From positions 1 to 47,822 of the forward strand of contig CAJMPW010000008.1 in assembly GCA_905215475.1 (NCBI GenBank): a DNA stretch of 47,822 bases. Direction: 5' to 3'. The notes under the pieces were generated by a model. It ran no database searches, had not been told where the DNA came from, and was given only the letters and a program-made list of their open reading frames with translations. This DNA comes from CAG-103 sp905215475 (GTDB lineage: Bacteria > Bacillota > Clostridia > Oscillospirales > Oscillospiraceae). Below are positions 40,717 through 47,785 of the stretch, one piece after another (within the stretch, counting starts at the first letter, position 1; each line of letters opens with the position of its first letter). Both the position numbers and the translations under genes were made by a program.

Positions 40717-41820
40717 TCAGATCTCGATGAGCTCATACTGCGTCGTGCCGAGACCGATGGCCTCGCCGTGCTCAACGGCGGCGCGCCAGTCGGTGTCCGG
40801 ATGCGCGGCGGTGAAGTGGTCGTGCTGGTGGTCATGCGCGTGCGCGATGACGCTGCCGGGGTTCACGGGCTGGGCGTTGATCTTGTCGGCGCAGGCGGTA
40901 TCGAGCGCCACGGGATCGAACGACGCGAACATACCCACGTTCGGCACGATCGGCACATCGCTGTAGTTGTGGCAGTCGCAGCAGGGCGACACGTCGAGCG
41001 CGAGCGCGATGTGGAACGACGGACGGCCGTCGACGACCGCCTTGGCATACTCGGCGATCTTGCAGTTGAGCAGCTCGTTTGCGATCGCATAGTCCGCGTG
41101 GATGGCGTGCATCGGGCAAACGTTGATGCAGCGGCCGCAGCCGGTGCACTTATACTTCAGGATGGTGCACTTGCCGTTTTCGATGTGCGGGCCGTTGTGC
41201 GCGCAGTTTTCGATGCACTTGCCGCAGCCGATGCACTTGTCCGCATCGACGACGGGCTTGCCGGAGCTGTGCATCTCCTCCTTGCCGGCGCGCGAGCCGC
41301 AGCCCATGCCGATGTTCTTGAGCGCGCCGCCGAAGCCCGCGGACACGTGCCCCTTGGCGTGCGTGAGCGAGATGAAGATGTCGGCGTCCATGATGGCGCG
41401 GCCGATCTTCGCCGCGCGCAGATACTTGCCGCCGCGGATGGGCACGAGGTCATAGTCCTCTCCCTTGAGCCCGTCGGCAATGATGCACTGAGCGCCCGTG
41501 GTCATGGGCGAATAGCCGTTGAGCATGGCGCTGTCGAGATGGTCGAGCGCGTTCGTGCGGCCGCCGACATAGAGCGTGTTGCAGTCGGTGAGAAACGGCT
41601 TGCCGCCGAGCGCGCGCACATAGTCGCACACGACGCGCGCCCAGTTCGGGCGCAGATAGGCCATGTTGCCCGGCTCACCGAAGTGGAGCTTGACGGCGAC
41701 GAATTTGTCCTGGAAATCGATCTGCTCAAAGCCGGCGGCCTTCATGAGGCGGCGCAGCTTTTCGAGCGTGCTGATCTCGTCCGTGTGCAGATCGGAAAAA
41801 TATACTTTTGCAGGTTCCAT
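40717..41820 (-). CDS. DUF362 protein with two 4Fe-4S clusters (ferredoxin-like)
   Basis: A 367-residue iron-sulfur protein. A DUF362 domain (residues 1-185; VAVKLHFGEPGN, DCNTLYVGGRTNA, SLTHAKGHVSAGFGGALKN) precedes two ferredoxin motifs, CIGCGKCIENC and CTGCGRCINVCP (about 195-245). The C-terminal part contains SPCCDCHNY and ends in a His-rich HAHDHQHDH stretch that could bind metal. The function of DUF362 proteins is not established. The ATG at 41820 is set by GGAGG 8 bp upstream, and a good promoter lies further upstream. Confidence 0.87.
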   Translation of the reverse strand: MEPAKVYFSDLHTDEISTLEKLRRLMKAAGFEQIDFQDKFVAVKLHFGEPGNMAYLRPNWARVVCDYVRALGGKPFLTDCNTLYVGGRTNALDHLDSAMLNGYSPMTTGAQCIIADGLKGEDYDLVPIRGGKYLRAAKIGRAIMDADIFISLTHAKGHVSAGFGGALKNIGMGCGSRAGKEEMHSSGKPVVDADKCIGCGKCIENCAHNGPHIENGKCTILKYKCTGCGRCINVCPMHAIHADYAIANELLNCKIAEYAKAVVDGRPSFHIALALDVSPCCDCHNYSDVPIVPNVGMFASFDPVALDTACADKINAQPVNPGSVIAHAHDHQHDHFTAAHPDTDWRAAVEHGEAIGLGTTQYELIEI

Positions 41821-41883
41821 AGGAAACACCTCCGCAGTCTGATTTCATTCTCATTCCCGGGCGGGACCGACCCGCCGTCTTTG

Positions 41884-41912
41884 ATTTTACTGTGCTTGCC
41901 GAACGCTGTCAA
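41884..41912 (-). promoter_or_regulatory. Promoter of the DUF362 gene
   Basis: On the minus strand, TTGACA (41912-41907), 17-bp spacer, TAAAAT (41889-41884). The leader holds a GGCGGG/CCCGCC hairpin at about 41856-41873. Confidence 0.75.
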
Positions 41913-41989
41913 CCGCAAAAAGCGCCGGACGTTTTCCGATGCATTGCTCGTGTTGGACATATTTCTTTCTCTCCTCTGATCCATTCTGA

Positions 41990-42134
41990 TTCCTTCCAAA
42001 TTCTCAGTTCTCAGATTGTCGCTGGGGGACTGCTTCGCTTCTCTCGTTGACGCACCTCGCTCGGTCTGCCGCAGGCGGCTGTTACGACAGGAACATGGCG
42101 CACGCCGTTAAAAAGCAGTTCTTTTTGACAGCCT
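41990..42134. repeat. Intergenic GC-rich stretch ending in the MITE terminus
   Basis: No ORF in this stretch is supported. It contains short inverted segments (CGCTCGGTCTGCCGCAGGCGGC) and ends at 42121-42133 with CTTTTTGACAGCC. That is the exact complement of the GGCTGTCAAAAAG end of the mgtE-side element (24901-24913). It may be a diverged relative or remnant. Confidence 0.35.
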
Positions 42135-42136
42135 AA

Positions 42137-42166
42137 GGCGGAAACGCGTTGCGTTTCCGCCTGTTT
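42137..42166 (+). terminator. Hairpin with T run upstream of the TM1266-like gene
   Basis: An 11-bp stem GGCGGAAACGC / GCGTTTCCGCC with a GTT loop, then TGTTTT. No plus-strand gene precedes it, so it may be left over from a lost gene or element. Its 3' arm overlaps the -35 region of the next promoter. Confidence 0.5.
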
Positions 42167-42177
42167 TCGCGTACAAT
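42149..42177 (+). promoter_or_regulatory. Promoter of the TM1266-like / DUF1643 pair
   Basis: TTGCGT (42149-42154), 17-bp spacer, TACAAT (42172-42177), 28 bp before the ATG. Confidence 0.55.
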
Positions 42178-42205
42178 AGGCAAAAGGAAAGCGAGGTGAG
42201 CGCGC

Positions 42206-42469
42206 ATGGAAACGCGCGTGGCGCTGATCGGCATCATCGTGGAAAACAGCGAGAGCACAGCGCAGCTCAACGCCCTGCTGCACGACGCGGGGCAGTACAT
42301 CATCGGGCGCATGGGTCTGCCCTACCGCGCCAAGGGCGTGAACATCATCAGCGTCGTGCTCGACGCGCCGCAGGATGTGATCTCCGCGCTCGCGGGGCGC
42401 ATCGGCCGTCTGCCCGGCGTGAGCGCCAAGACCGCCTATTCCAAGCCGTTCCCGCCCGCCGGGGACTGA
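42206..42469 (+). CDS. TM1266-type regulator (iron-only hydrogenase system putative regulator)
   Basis: An 87-residue ACT-like domain protein. METRVALIGIIVENSEST, QYIIGRMGLPYRAKG, ISVVLDAPQDVISALAG and GRLPGVSAKTAYSK match the family named for its frequent linkage to the HydE/F/G maturases of [FeFe] hydrogenase. Those genes are not in this window. The role of the family is unproven. AGGTGAGCGCGC or AAAGCGAGG serves as ribosome binding site. The DUF1643 gene follows by 24 bp on the same strand. Confidence 0.85.
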   Translation: METRVALIGIIVENSESTAQLNALLHDAGQYIIGRMGLPYRAKGVNIISVVLDAPQDVISALAGRIGRLPGVSAKTAYSKPFPPAGD

Positions 42470-42493
42470 GCCGACCGATCGGAGGGACACCCA

Positions 42494-43123
42494 ATGCACA
42501 TTCCCAAGGGCGCGAGCCAGACGTGCGCGCTGCTGACCTTTGACGACGCGCTGCACTGTACCGAGCACGACGACTATGACGCCGCGCGCTGGCTGTACGT
42601 GCCGCCGTACTACACCGAATACCGTTACATTCTCGGCACGCGGGGCGAAAACCCGCTCATCTGCATCGGCATCAACCCGTCGACCGCGCAGCCGGGCGAT
42701 CTCGACAACACGCTCAAGAGCGTCGAGCGCATCGCCCTCGGCAACGGCTACGACAGCTTCACGATGTTCAACGTCTACCCCCAGCGCGCGACCGACCCGA
42801 ACGCCATGGACACGACCTTCAACCGCGCGCTGCACGAGCAGAACATGGCGGCGTTCCGCTACGTGCTCGGGCAGTACGCGCCCGGCAACCGCCCGGCCGT
42901 GTGGGCCGCGTGGGGCACGCTGATCGAAAAGCGGCCGTACCTGTTTGACGCGCTCGAGCAGATGCTCGCCATCGGCGAGGAATATCACGCGCAGTGGCTG
43001 ACGTTCGGCGCGCGCTCCAAGGCCGGGCATCCGCACCACCCGCTGTATCTGCGGCGCGACAGCGTGCCGGAGCCGTTCGACGTGCGCGCCTACTGCGCGG
43101 CGCAGCGCGCGCGGCTGAAATGA
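42494..43123 (+). CDS. DUF1643 family protein
   Basis: A 209-residue protein of unknown function. RYILGTRGENPLICIGINPSTAQPGDLDNTLKSVERIA (parts: RYILG, INPSTAQPGDLDNTLKS) and the FNVYPQRATDPNAMD and VWAAWGTLIE blocks mark DUF1643. GGAGGGACACCC precedes the ATG. The last about 110 bp, the stop codon and the following terminator recur, diverged and truncated, at 46618-46694 and 47128-47275. The gene therefore appears to be the anchor from which a repeat family spread through the downstream array. Confidence 0.85.
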   Translation: MHIPKGASQTCALLTFDDALHCTEHDDYDAARWLYVPPYYTEYRYILGTRGENPLICIGINPSTAQPGDLDNTLKSVERIALGNGYDSFTMFNVYPQRATDPNAMDTTFNRALHEQNMAAFRYVLGQYAPGNRPAVWAAWGTLIEKRPYLFDALEQMLAIGEEYHAQWLTFGARSKAGHPHHPLYLRRDSVPEPFDVRAYCAAQRARLK

Positions 43124-43215
43124 CGCAGCAGAAACAGATAACAGCAACGCCCCCGGCGTGACCATTTGGTCACGCCGGGGGTGGTTTCGCGGTTCGGAAA
43201 ACCGGAATTTGTGAA
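43010..43215. repeat. Array repeat R1 (DUF1643 tail, terminator, conserved edge)
   Basis: This repeat contains the 3' end of the DUF1643 gene, the terminator CCCCCGGCGTGACC-ATTT-GGTCACGCCGGGGG at 43150-43181, and the conserved edge CGCGGTTCGGAAAACCGGAATT. The same edge (GGTTCGGCAAACYGGAA) ends every other array repeat. AT-rich DNA starts directly after it. Confidence 0.7.
43150..43181 (+). terminator. Terminator of the DUF1643 gene
   Basis: A 14-bp perfect stem with an ATTT loop, 27 bp past the stop codon. It lacks a T run. Copies occur in R3 (complete, one change) and R4 (5' arm deleted). Confidence 0.6.
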
Positions 43216-43231
43216 ATCCACATATTTTAAG

Positions 43232-43264
43232 AAGGAGCCTTCGCTTATGCGAAAGCTCCTTTTC
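43232..43264. terminator. Terminator beyond the flavin reductase gene
   Basis: AAGGAGC (43232-43238) pairs with GCTCCTT (43255-43261) and an inner TCGC-TTAT-GCGA hairpin. It lies 9 bp past the stop of the leftward flavin reductase gene. Confidence 0.65.
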
Positions 43265-43272
43265 TGCACACC

Positions 43273-43839
43273 TTACTTTTTCAGCTTCAAGCCGTCGTGG
43301 AACGCCTCGCCCACACGCTCGGTGACTTTATAATAGCCGTGGGTGTAGGGGTCAAATGCGATGGCATTGACCTTAGACATATCAATTTTTCCGTCCACCA
43401 TAACGCTTTCATCGGCAGTGACATTGACTACCTTACCGATGACGCCGCATCCGTATTCATTGTTCTGATACTCGATGAACTTGCACTCCAGACAAATCGG
43501 GAACTCGTTGATGACCGGCGCATCGACGGCTTCGGCTTTACTTGCGGTCAAACCGCTGCGGGCAAATTTGTCGCCTACTTTATTGCCAGACTCCACGCCG
43601 AAATAGTCCGCTTCCACCATGTGGGCGGCATCGGCAATGCTGACGGTGAATGCGCCCCGTGCCTTGATGTTCTGCACGGTCTTATGAGTCTCGGTGAGGT
43701 TCAAGGCGACGGTGTCCCGCTCCTGCATCGTTCCCCACGCAGCAGTCATGACGTTCACGCTGCCGTCCTCGTTATAAGTCGCAACCATCAGAACCGGCAT
43801 TGGGAAAATGCCTTCGGTGATTTTCAGTTTTGTTCTCAT
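43273..43839 (-). CDS. Flavin reductase family protein (FMN-binding split barrel)
   Basis: A 188-residue FMN-binding protein (PMPVLMVATYNEDGSVNVMTAAWGT at the start, AHMVEADYFGVESGNKVGDKF in the middle). Relatives reduce flavins or bind FMN for partner oxygenases, but in anaerobes the partner is unknown. AGGAGAAGTT precedes the ATG. It is transcribed away from an HxlR regulator that shares its 120-bp promoter region, the usual pairing for redox-responsive control. This is block 1 of the array, AT-richer than the host genes. Confidence 0.85.
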   Translation of the reverse strand: MRTKLKITEGIFPMPVLMVATYNEDGSVNVMTAAWGTMQERDTVALNLTETHKTVQNIKARGAFTVSIADAAHMVEADYFGVESGNKVGDKFARSGLTASKAEAVDAPVINEFPICLECKFIEYQNNEYGCGVIGKVVNVTADESVMVDGKIDMSKVNAIAFDPYTHGYYKVTERVGEAFHDGLKLKK

Positions 43840-43862
43840 GATAACTTCTCCTTGTGATCAGA

Positions 43863-43941
43863 TTGACAGGACTGTTCATCCTGCTTATAATTATATTCAT
43901 GCAAATTATAAATTCAAGTACTGATAATTATGATAGGTACT
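43863..43941 (+). promoter_or_regulatory. hxlR promoter and candidate operator
   Basis: TTGACA (43863-43868), 17-bp spacer, TATAAT (43886-43891). Downstream lies an inverted repeat AGTAC (43917-43921) and GTACT (43937-43941) with a 15-bp spacer, plus GATAG/CTATC around the second half. This is a plausible HxlR-type site for both divergent genes. Confidence 0.6.
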
Positions 43942-43959
43942 ATCTTAGGAGAAAGTGAA

Positions 43960-44298
43960 ATGATAAAGAATTATATTGAGAACGCCAATTTCGAGGACAC
44001 CGGCTTTGCCTACACGCTGTCGCTGATCTCCGGCAAGCACAAGATGGTCATTCTTTACTGCCTGATGGAGTTTGAGACGGTGCGATTCAATGAGTTGAAA
44101 CGGTATCTGAAAACCATTTCCGACAAAACTCTCAGCACGAACCTCAAGGAGCTGGAAGCGGATAAACTGATCGTCCGCACCGAGTATCCGCAGATCCCGC
44201 CGAAGGTGGAGTATTCCCTCTCCGAGCGTGGAAAATCGCTGATGAAGGTATTGGATCAGCTCTGTGTCTGGGGCGAGGAGAATCGACTGACAGAGTGA
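43960..44298 (+). CDS. HxlR family transcriptional regulator
   Basis: A 112-residue winged-helix regulator: YTLSLISGKHKMVILYCLM, FNELKRYLKTISDKTLSTNLKELEADKLI (parts: RYLKTISDKTLS, LKELEADKLI) and YSLSERGKSL. Members commonly respond to aldehydes, disulfide or quinone stress. AGGAGA lies 8 bp before ATG 43960. The stop codon is two bases from array repeat R2. Confidence 0.88.
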   Translation: MIKNYIENANFEDTGFAYTLSLISGKHKMVILYCLMEFETVRFNELKRYLKTISDKTLSTNLKELEADKLIVRTEYPQIPPKVEYSLSERGKSLMKVLDQLCVWGEENRLTE

Positions 44299-44300
44299 TA

Positions 44301-44417
44301 AATTCCGATTTTGCGCGCTCCCGGCGGGGCGGCAAGCCGGAGCCCCTACTCCCGCCGCCACAGCATTTCATAGTCCGGTTCGCCGGGGGCGGTTTCACGG
44401 TTCGGCAAACTGGAAGT
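44301..44417. repeat. Array repeat R2
   Basis: About 117 bp, GC-rich. It starts AATTCCGATTTTGCGCGCTCC and ends GGTTCGGCAAACTGGAAGT; the ends are imperfect inverted repeats (TTCCGATTTTG against TTCCAGTTTG). The interior has CCCGGCG...CGCCGGG and GGCGGG...CCCGCC stems. R5 is the same type, and R3 contains it with an extra segment. Confidence 0.75.
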
Positions 44418-45325
44418 CAGCGATTTCTTTTTCCGGTATTCTCTGTCCCTCGGATTTCCTCATGATAGAAATAATCCACGATCACCGGATGTCCCTGCGG
44501 GACTCTGCCATAAGGCATTTCATTATCCACAAAGGGACAATCATACTTCTTAGCCATTTCCTCAGCTTTTACTTCAAGTGCTTCAAAGTAGCTGCGGTTA
44601 TGCTTGTTATAGATCTCATCGTAAAGCGGTACAAGATCAGGATATTTTCCGGCGATATAATCCATAATCGTCTTTTTGAAGCCGCCTCGAAGATTGAGAT
44701 TTTCGAGCCAGAACAGATCGCACTGATCCTTTACCCGCTCAAAGATGGCTTCAAAATCCGTGATGCCGGGGAATACCGGAGATACGAAACAGACTGTACG
44801 AATACCTGCTTCATATACCTGCTTCATAGCAGCGATACGCCGCTCAATGCTCGAAGCAGAGTCCATATCGTTCTTGAAATTTTCATCTAGTGTGTTGATC
44901 GACCATGAAACGGTTACACGTCCAAGCTTCTTCAGCAGATCAATATCCCGTACCACAAGATCCGACTTTGTGCAGATCAGAATATCTGCGTCACTGCCGA
45001 TCAGCTGCTCCAGAAGTTTTCTGGTATTCCCGAATTGCTCCTCCTGTGGATTGTAGCCATCTGTCACAGAACCGATGACCACCCGCTGTCCGGCATATTT
45101 CTTCGGATTTTTAATTTCCGGCCAATGCTTCACATCAAGGAAAGTGCCCCATTCCTCCGTGTGTCCGGTAAAGCGCTTCATAAAAGAAGCATAGCAATAC
45201 TTGCAGGCATGTGTACAGCCCACATAGGGATTGACCGAGTAACCGCCTACCGGCAGACTGGACTTGGTCATGATGTTCTTTGTTTCCACCTCACGAATGA
45301 GGATTCCATCGATTACTTCTGCCAT
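44417..45325 (-). CDS. SPL-family radical SAM protein
   Basis: A 302-residue radical SAM enzyme. GCTHACKYCYAS carries the cluster ligands Cys37, Cys41 and Cys44 (CX3CX2C). VIGSVTDGYNPQE and CTKSDLVVRDIDLL follow as in the spore-photoproduct-lyase-like group. The substrate is unknown. It overlaps the upstream DUF5131 gene by 13 bp, so they are translated together. The stop codon TGA (44419-44417) sits exactly at the edge of array repeat R2. The codon use is AT-rich compared with the host genes. Confidence 0.85.
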   Translation of the reverse strand: MAEVIDGILIREVETKNIMTKSSLPVGGYSVNPYVGCTHACKYCYASFMKRFTGHTEEWGTFLDVKHWPEIKNPKKYAGQRVVIGSVTDGYNPQEEQFGNTRKLLEQLIGSDADILICTKSDLVVRDIDLLKKLGRVTVSWSINTLDENFKNDMDSASSIERRIAAMKQVYEAGIRTVCFVSPVFPGITDFEAIFERVKDQCDLFWLENLNLRGGFKKTIMDYIAGKYPDLVPLYDEIYNKHNRSYFEALEVKAEEMAKKYDCPFVDNEMPYGRVPQGHPVIVDYFYHEEIRGTENTGKRNR

Positions 45326-46002
45326 GATCTCTGTACCTCTAACACTTTATTAAATTCTTCCGGCATTTCCTGAATCATATTTTCATCCCCTATGATAGGG
45401 ACAAGGTCTTCCTTCATAAACACCGGAATGCCGAGCGCGTGTGCCTGATCCGTCAGAGACCATGCCCATTCCGGCTCCGTATGAATCTTCCTGCTCTGAG
45501 CCCCGGTCATAGTGCCGACAACGATCCAGTTGATTCCGGAAAGGTCAACTGTGCCGGGATCGTCGAATAACGGCTCAAAGGTAACATGGTAATGTTTTGC
45601 TCTGACGTTTTTCCGAAGGGCGTCGATACGCCACAGTTCGGCTTTCCTCGTCACCGTAACGCCAAACCATGCGTTTTCCAGATCGGTATCAAAATCCAGC
45701 AGATCGGGGCGCTTGGTAAGGAACAGGAACTGATGCTGTGGATTTTCACGGATCTTTGCAAATACCTCGTCTCTCCATTCCGGCTTCCATCCGGAGAGAT
45801 CGCTCATGCCGGTAAGAAGAAAGTTCTGCGGACGTTTCTTTTCCATCATCTTGAGCTTACCCGGAAAGAATTCAGGGTCAGCGAAGTCATCAATCATATG
45901 CCAGCGTTTCACGTTGTTGCGGGCATAGCAATATGTACACCCCACTGTGCAGCCAATGACGATATTCATGTTCTGAATCTGATCTTTGATACAAATACTC
46001 AT
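45313..46002 (-). CDS. DUF5131 family radical SAM-like protein
   Basis: A 229-residue protein with a CX3CX2C motif near the start (GCTVGCTYCYARN; Cys18, Cys22, Cys25). It has FLLTGMSDLSGWKPEW, FLFLTKRPDLLDF and WFGVTVTRKAELWRIDALRK, as in phage and bacterial DUF5131 proteins. It is smaller than the usual radical SAM barrel, and it may work with the SPL-like partner encoded immediately downstream. ATG 46002 overlaps the MarR stop (ATGA). A GTG four codons earlier is too close to GAGGAG to be the start. Confidence 0.8.
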   Translation of the reverse strand: MSICIKDQIQNMNIVIGCTVGCTYCYARNNVKRWHMIDDFADPEFFPGKLKMMEKKRPQNFLLTGMSDLSGWKPEWRDEVFAKIRENPQHQFLFLTKRPDLLDFDTDLENAWFGVTVTRKAELWRIDALRKNVRAKHYHVTFEPLFDDPGTVDLSGINWIVVGTMTGAQSRKIHTEPEWAWSLTDQAHALGIPVFMKEDLVPIIGDENMIQEMPEEFNKVLEVQRSWQK

Positions 46003-46436
46003 GACTTCTGCCACTCCTCAAGATTCTTTCTGATGCGGTCGAGGCATTCCTCAAACCGGGTAATTTCTTCCTCCGAAAAACCTTTGTAGTAAATACTGCC
46101 CATCTCATCAGATACAGAATCGTACTCGCCCTTTAAGGCATGTGCTTTCTCAGTCAGAAACAGGAGTGTTTTCCTTTTGTCCGTTTCAGACTGAACACGG
46201 CTTATCAGCCCTTGATTTTCCATTCTTTCCAGCATCGTAGTAAGAGATGTTATCGCTAATCCGCATTTAGTCGAGAGTGACCTGATTGAGATACCATCCT
46301 CCTGCCACAGCACATAAAGAATGCGCCCCTGGGCTCCATTGAACGCATCAATATTCTTTTCGCTGAGAATCTTCTCAAAAATCCGGTCTCCAAGCTGTTT
46401 TATTTTGGTGACAAGAAATCCGCCATTTGTTTTCAC
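45999..46436 (-). CDS. MarR family transcriptional regulator
   Basis: A 145-residue winged-helix regulator. FNGAQGRILYVLWQEDG, ISIRSLSTKCGLAITSLTTMLERMENQGLI and the wing SRVQSETDKRKTLLFLTEKA are typical (the recognition helix is ITSLTTMLERME). The start is GTG 46436 with AGGAG 7 bp upstream. It is the first gene of a three-gene operon with the two CX3CX2C proteins. A perfect 16-bp inverted repeat over its promoter is the likely operator, so it probably represses the operon and itself. Confidence 0.88.
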   Translation of the reverse strand: MKTNGGFLVTKIKQLGDRIFEKILSEKNIDAFNGAQGRILYVLWQEDGISIRSLSTKCGLAITSLTTMLERMENQGLISRVQSETDKRKTLLFLTEKAHALKGEYDSVSDEMGSIYYKGFSEEEITRFEECLDRIRKNLEEWQKS

Positions 46437-46440
46437 GCAA

Positions 46441-46494
46441 AAGCTCCTATATAGTAGTTTATAAAATCATACTATATAGGAGCTTTATTGTCAA
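46441..46494 (-). promoter_or_regulatory. marR operon promoter with perfect operator palindrome
   Basis: On the minus strand, TTGACA (46494-46489), 17-bp spacer, TATGAT (46471-46466). AAGCTCCTATATAGTA (46441-46456) and TACTATATAGGAGCTT (46470-46485) are exact complements, 13 bp apart. They cover the spacer, part of the -10 box, the start region and the ribosome binding site. Confidence 0.8.
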
Positions 46495-46517
46495 GAGCTT
46501 GTATGCCTGAATAGAGG

Positions 46518-46720
46518 TAAATCCCGATTCTGCGCGCTCCCGGCGGGGCGGCAAGCCGGAGTCCCTATTCCCGCCGCCACAGCATTTCATAGTCCGGTTC
46601 GCCGGTGGCCGCATCCAGCGCGCGGCTGAAATGACGCGGCAGAAACAGATAACAGGAACGCCCCCGGCGCGACCATTTGGTCACGCCGGGGGTGTTGCAC
46701 GGTTCGGCAAACCGGAAGTT
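46518..46720. repeat. Array repeat R3 (mosaic)
   Basis: Three parts in order: the R2-type segment (46518-46606, starting AAATCCCGATTCTGCGCGCTC), a copy of the DUF1643 gene end and terminator (46618-46694), and the conserved edge GGTTCGGCAAACCGGAAG (46701-46718). The parts are joined without spacer DNA, which points to recombination between repeat types. Confidence 0.75.
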
Positions 46721-47096
46721 ATCGTCTTGTTCCATTCTTATCAAAATTCTTTTTTAATGCTATTTCTGTTGGGAGAATAGACCCAATTAAAGGAACAAGT
46801 TGAACACCACAGATAATTCCTCCTATACTCCCAACACAATCTTCATTTTTTCCAATCACTAAAAGCATGAATATTACTGTTATCGGCAACATAACCATTC
46901 CGCAGACATACCAGACTTTACCACAATATTTATGAGCAAATTCCCATGTGTCTTTGTTCTTCATAGACATCGAAGTCCGATATCCAAATACTGAATTTAT
47001 TTCCTTTGGAGCCTTTTTCATAAAATATCTTCCAAAACCAATCATCGTAAATGGAAGAAGCAAATCCATAATCAGCATAAAGATCCAAAAGGCCAT
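46719..47096 (-). CDS. SdpI/YhfL family small membrane protein
   Basis: A 125-residue protein with four hydrophobic segments. The motif NSVFGYRTSMSMKNKDTWEFAHKYCGKVW (parts: VFGYRTSMS, WEFAHKYCG) is that of the SdpI C-terminal domain. SdpI gives immunity to the SdpC toxin and senses it in Bacillus. Here no toxin is adjacent, so an immunity role is only a hypothesis. GGAGG lies 12 bp before the ATG. The gene fills its block: the stop codon is inside the edge of R3, and the start is about 25 bp from R4. No promoter is visible between. The GC content is far lower than in the flanking repeats. Confidence 0.7.
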   Translation of the reverse strand: MAFWIFMLIMDLLLPFTMIGFGRYFMKKAPKEINSVFGYRTSMSMKNKDTWEFAHKYCGKVWYVCGMVMLPITVIFMLLVIGKNEDCVGSIGGIICGVQLVPLIGSILPTEIALKKNFDKNGTRR

Positions 47097-47125
47097 ATTC
47101 TGTTTTCACCTCCAAGCCTCCGCTT

Positions 47126-47302
47126 CTGCGCGCTCCAAGGCCGGGCATCCGCACCACCCGCTGTATCTGCGGCGCGACCGCGTGCCGGAGCCGTTTGACG
47201 TGCGCGCCTACTGCGCGGCGCAGCGCGCGCGGCTGAAATGGCGCAGCATAAGCAGATAACAGGTCACGCCGGGGGCGTTGCACGGTTCGGCAAACCGGAA
47301 GT
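47126..47302. repeat. Array repeat R4 with DUF1643 gene fragment
   Basis: It begins CTGCGCGCTCC like R2/R3/R5 and switches within GCGCGCTCC to a diverged copy of the DUF1643 3' end (47128-47240). That copy still encodes KAGHPHHPLYLRRD and VPEPFDVRAYCAAQRARLK. The terminator's 5' arm is deleted, and the conserved edge GGTTCGGCAAACCGGAAG follows. Confidence 0.75.
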
Positions 47303-47311
47303 TGTCGTTTT

Positions 47312-47650
47312 TTATTCCACGCGAACATTCACTGGGCTTATTACAAGATTTCCTCCGCCGGCTACCGTGTACCATTTGCCTTTTTCCAGTTTGATTTTTT
47401 CTGATACACCAGATGTAATATACCCTACCACATATTTTTCACCCGTTTCCATATCCGTAAAGACCACATCCGTATCACAATCCCCACTTACTTTTACGGT
47501 TCCAAATAGCGGCTGTATCTGTTCGGATTTGATCATGCCCTCATCGTTTACAAGTACAAAAGTATGTTTCTTTTGAAAATTCGCATAAACGAGAATGGCA
47601 ACTGCGAATAGTGCGATTGCACATAGAATTGGCCATCTTTTTCTGTTCAT
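47312..47650 (-). CDS. Small membrane-anchored protein of unknown function
   Basis: A 112-residue protein: MNRKRW, one membrane helix (residues 7-26), then a beta-rich outside domain with VVFTDMETGEKYVVGYIT and KGKWYTVAGGG. There is no lipobox. GGGAG precedes the ATG at 47650, and array repeat R5 starts about 12 bp upstream. The gene therefore has no room for its own promoter and must be read from inside or through R5. Its stop lies 10 bp from R4. I do not recognise a family. Confidence 0.6.
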   Translation of the reverse strand: MNRKRWPILCAIALFAVAILVYANFQKKHTFVLVNDEGMIKSEQIQPLFGTVKVSGDCDTDVVFTDMETGEKYVVGYITSGVSEKIKLEKGKWYTVAGGGNLVISPVNVRVE

Positions 47651-47661
47651 AAATACTCCCT

Positions 47662-47781
47662 CAAATCCCGATTCTGTGCGCTCCCGGCGGAGCAGCAAAC
47701 CGGAGTCCCTATTCCCGCCGCCACAGCATTTCATAGTCCGGTTCGCCGGGGGTGTTGCACGGTTCGGCAAACTGGAATTTT
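47662..47781. repeat. Array repeat R5
   Basis: The same type as R2 (about 120 bp): starts AAATCCCGATTCTGTGCGCTC, ends GGTTCGGCAAACTGGAATTT. Its two ends form the best inverted repeat of the set (AAATCCCGATTCTG against AAATTCCAGTTTG). Confidence 0.75.
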
Positions 47782-47785
47782 CAAA

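Noticed and set aside
41742..41999. 85-codon minus-strand frame over the DUF362 promoter
   Set aside because: It crosses the promoter and overlaps the DUF362 gene out of frame. Better explained as leader DNA.
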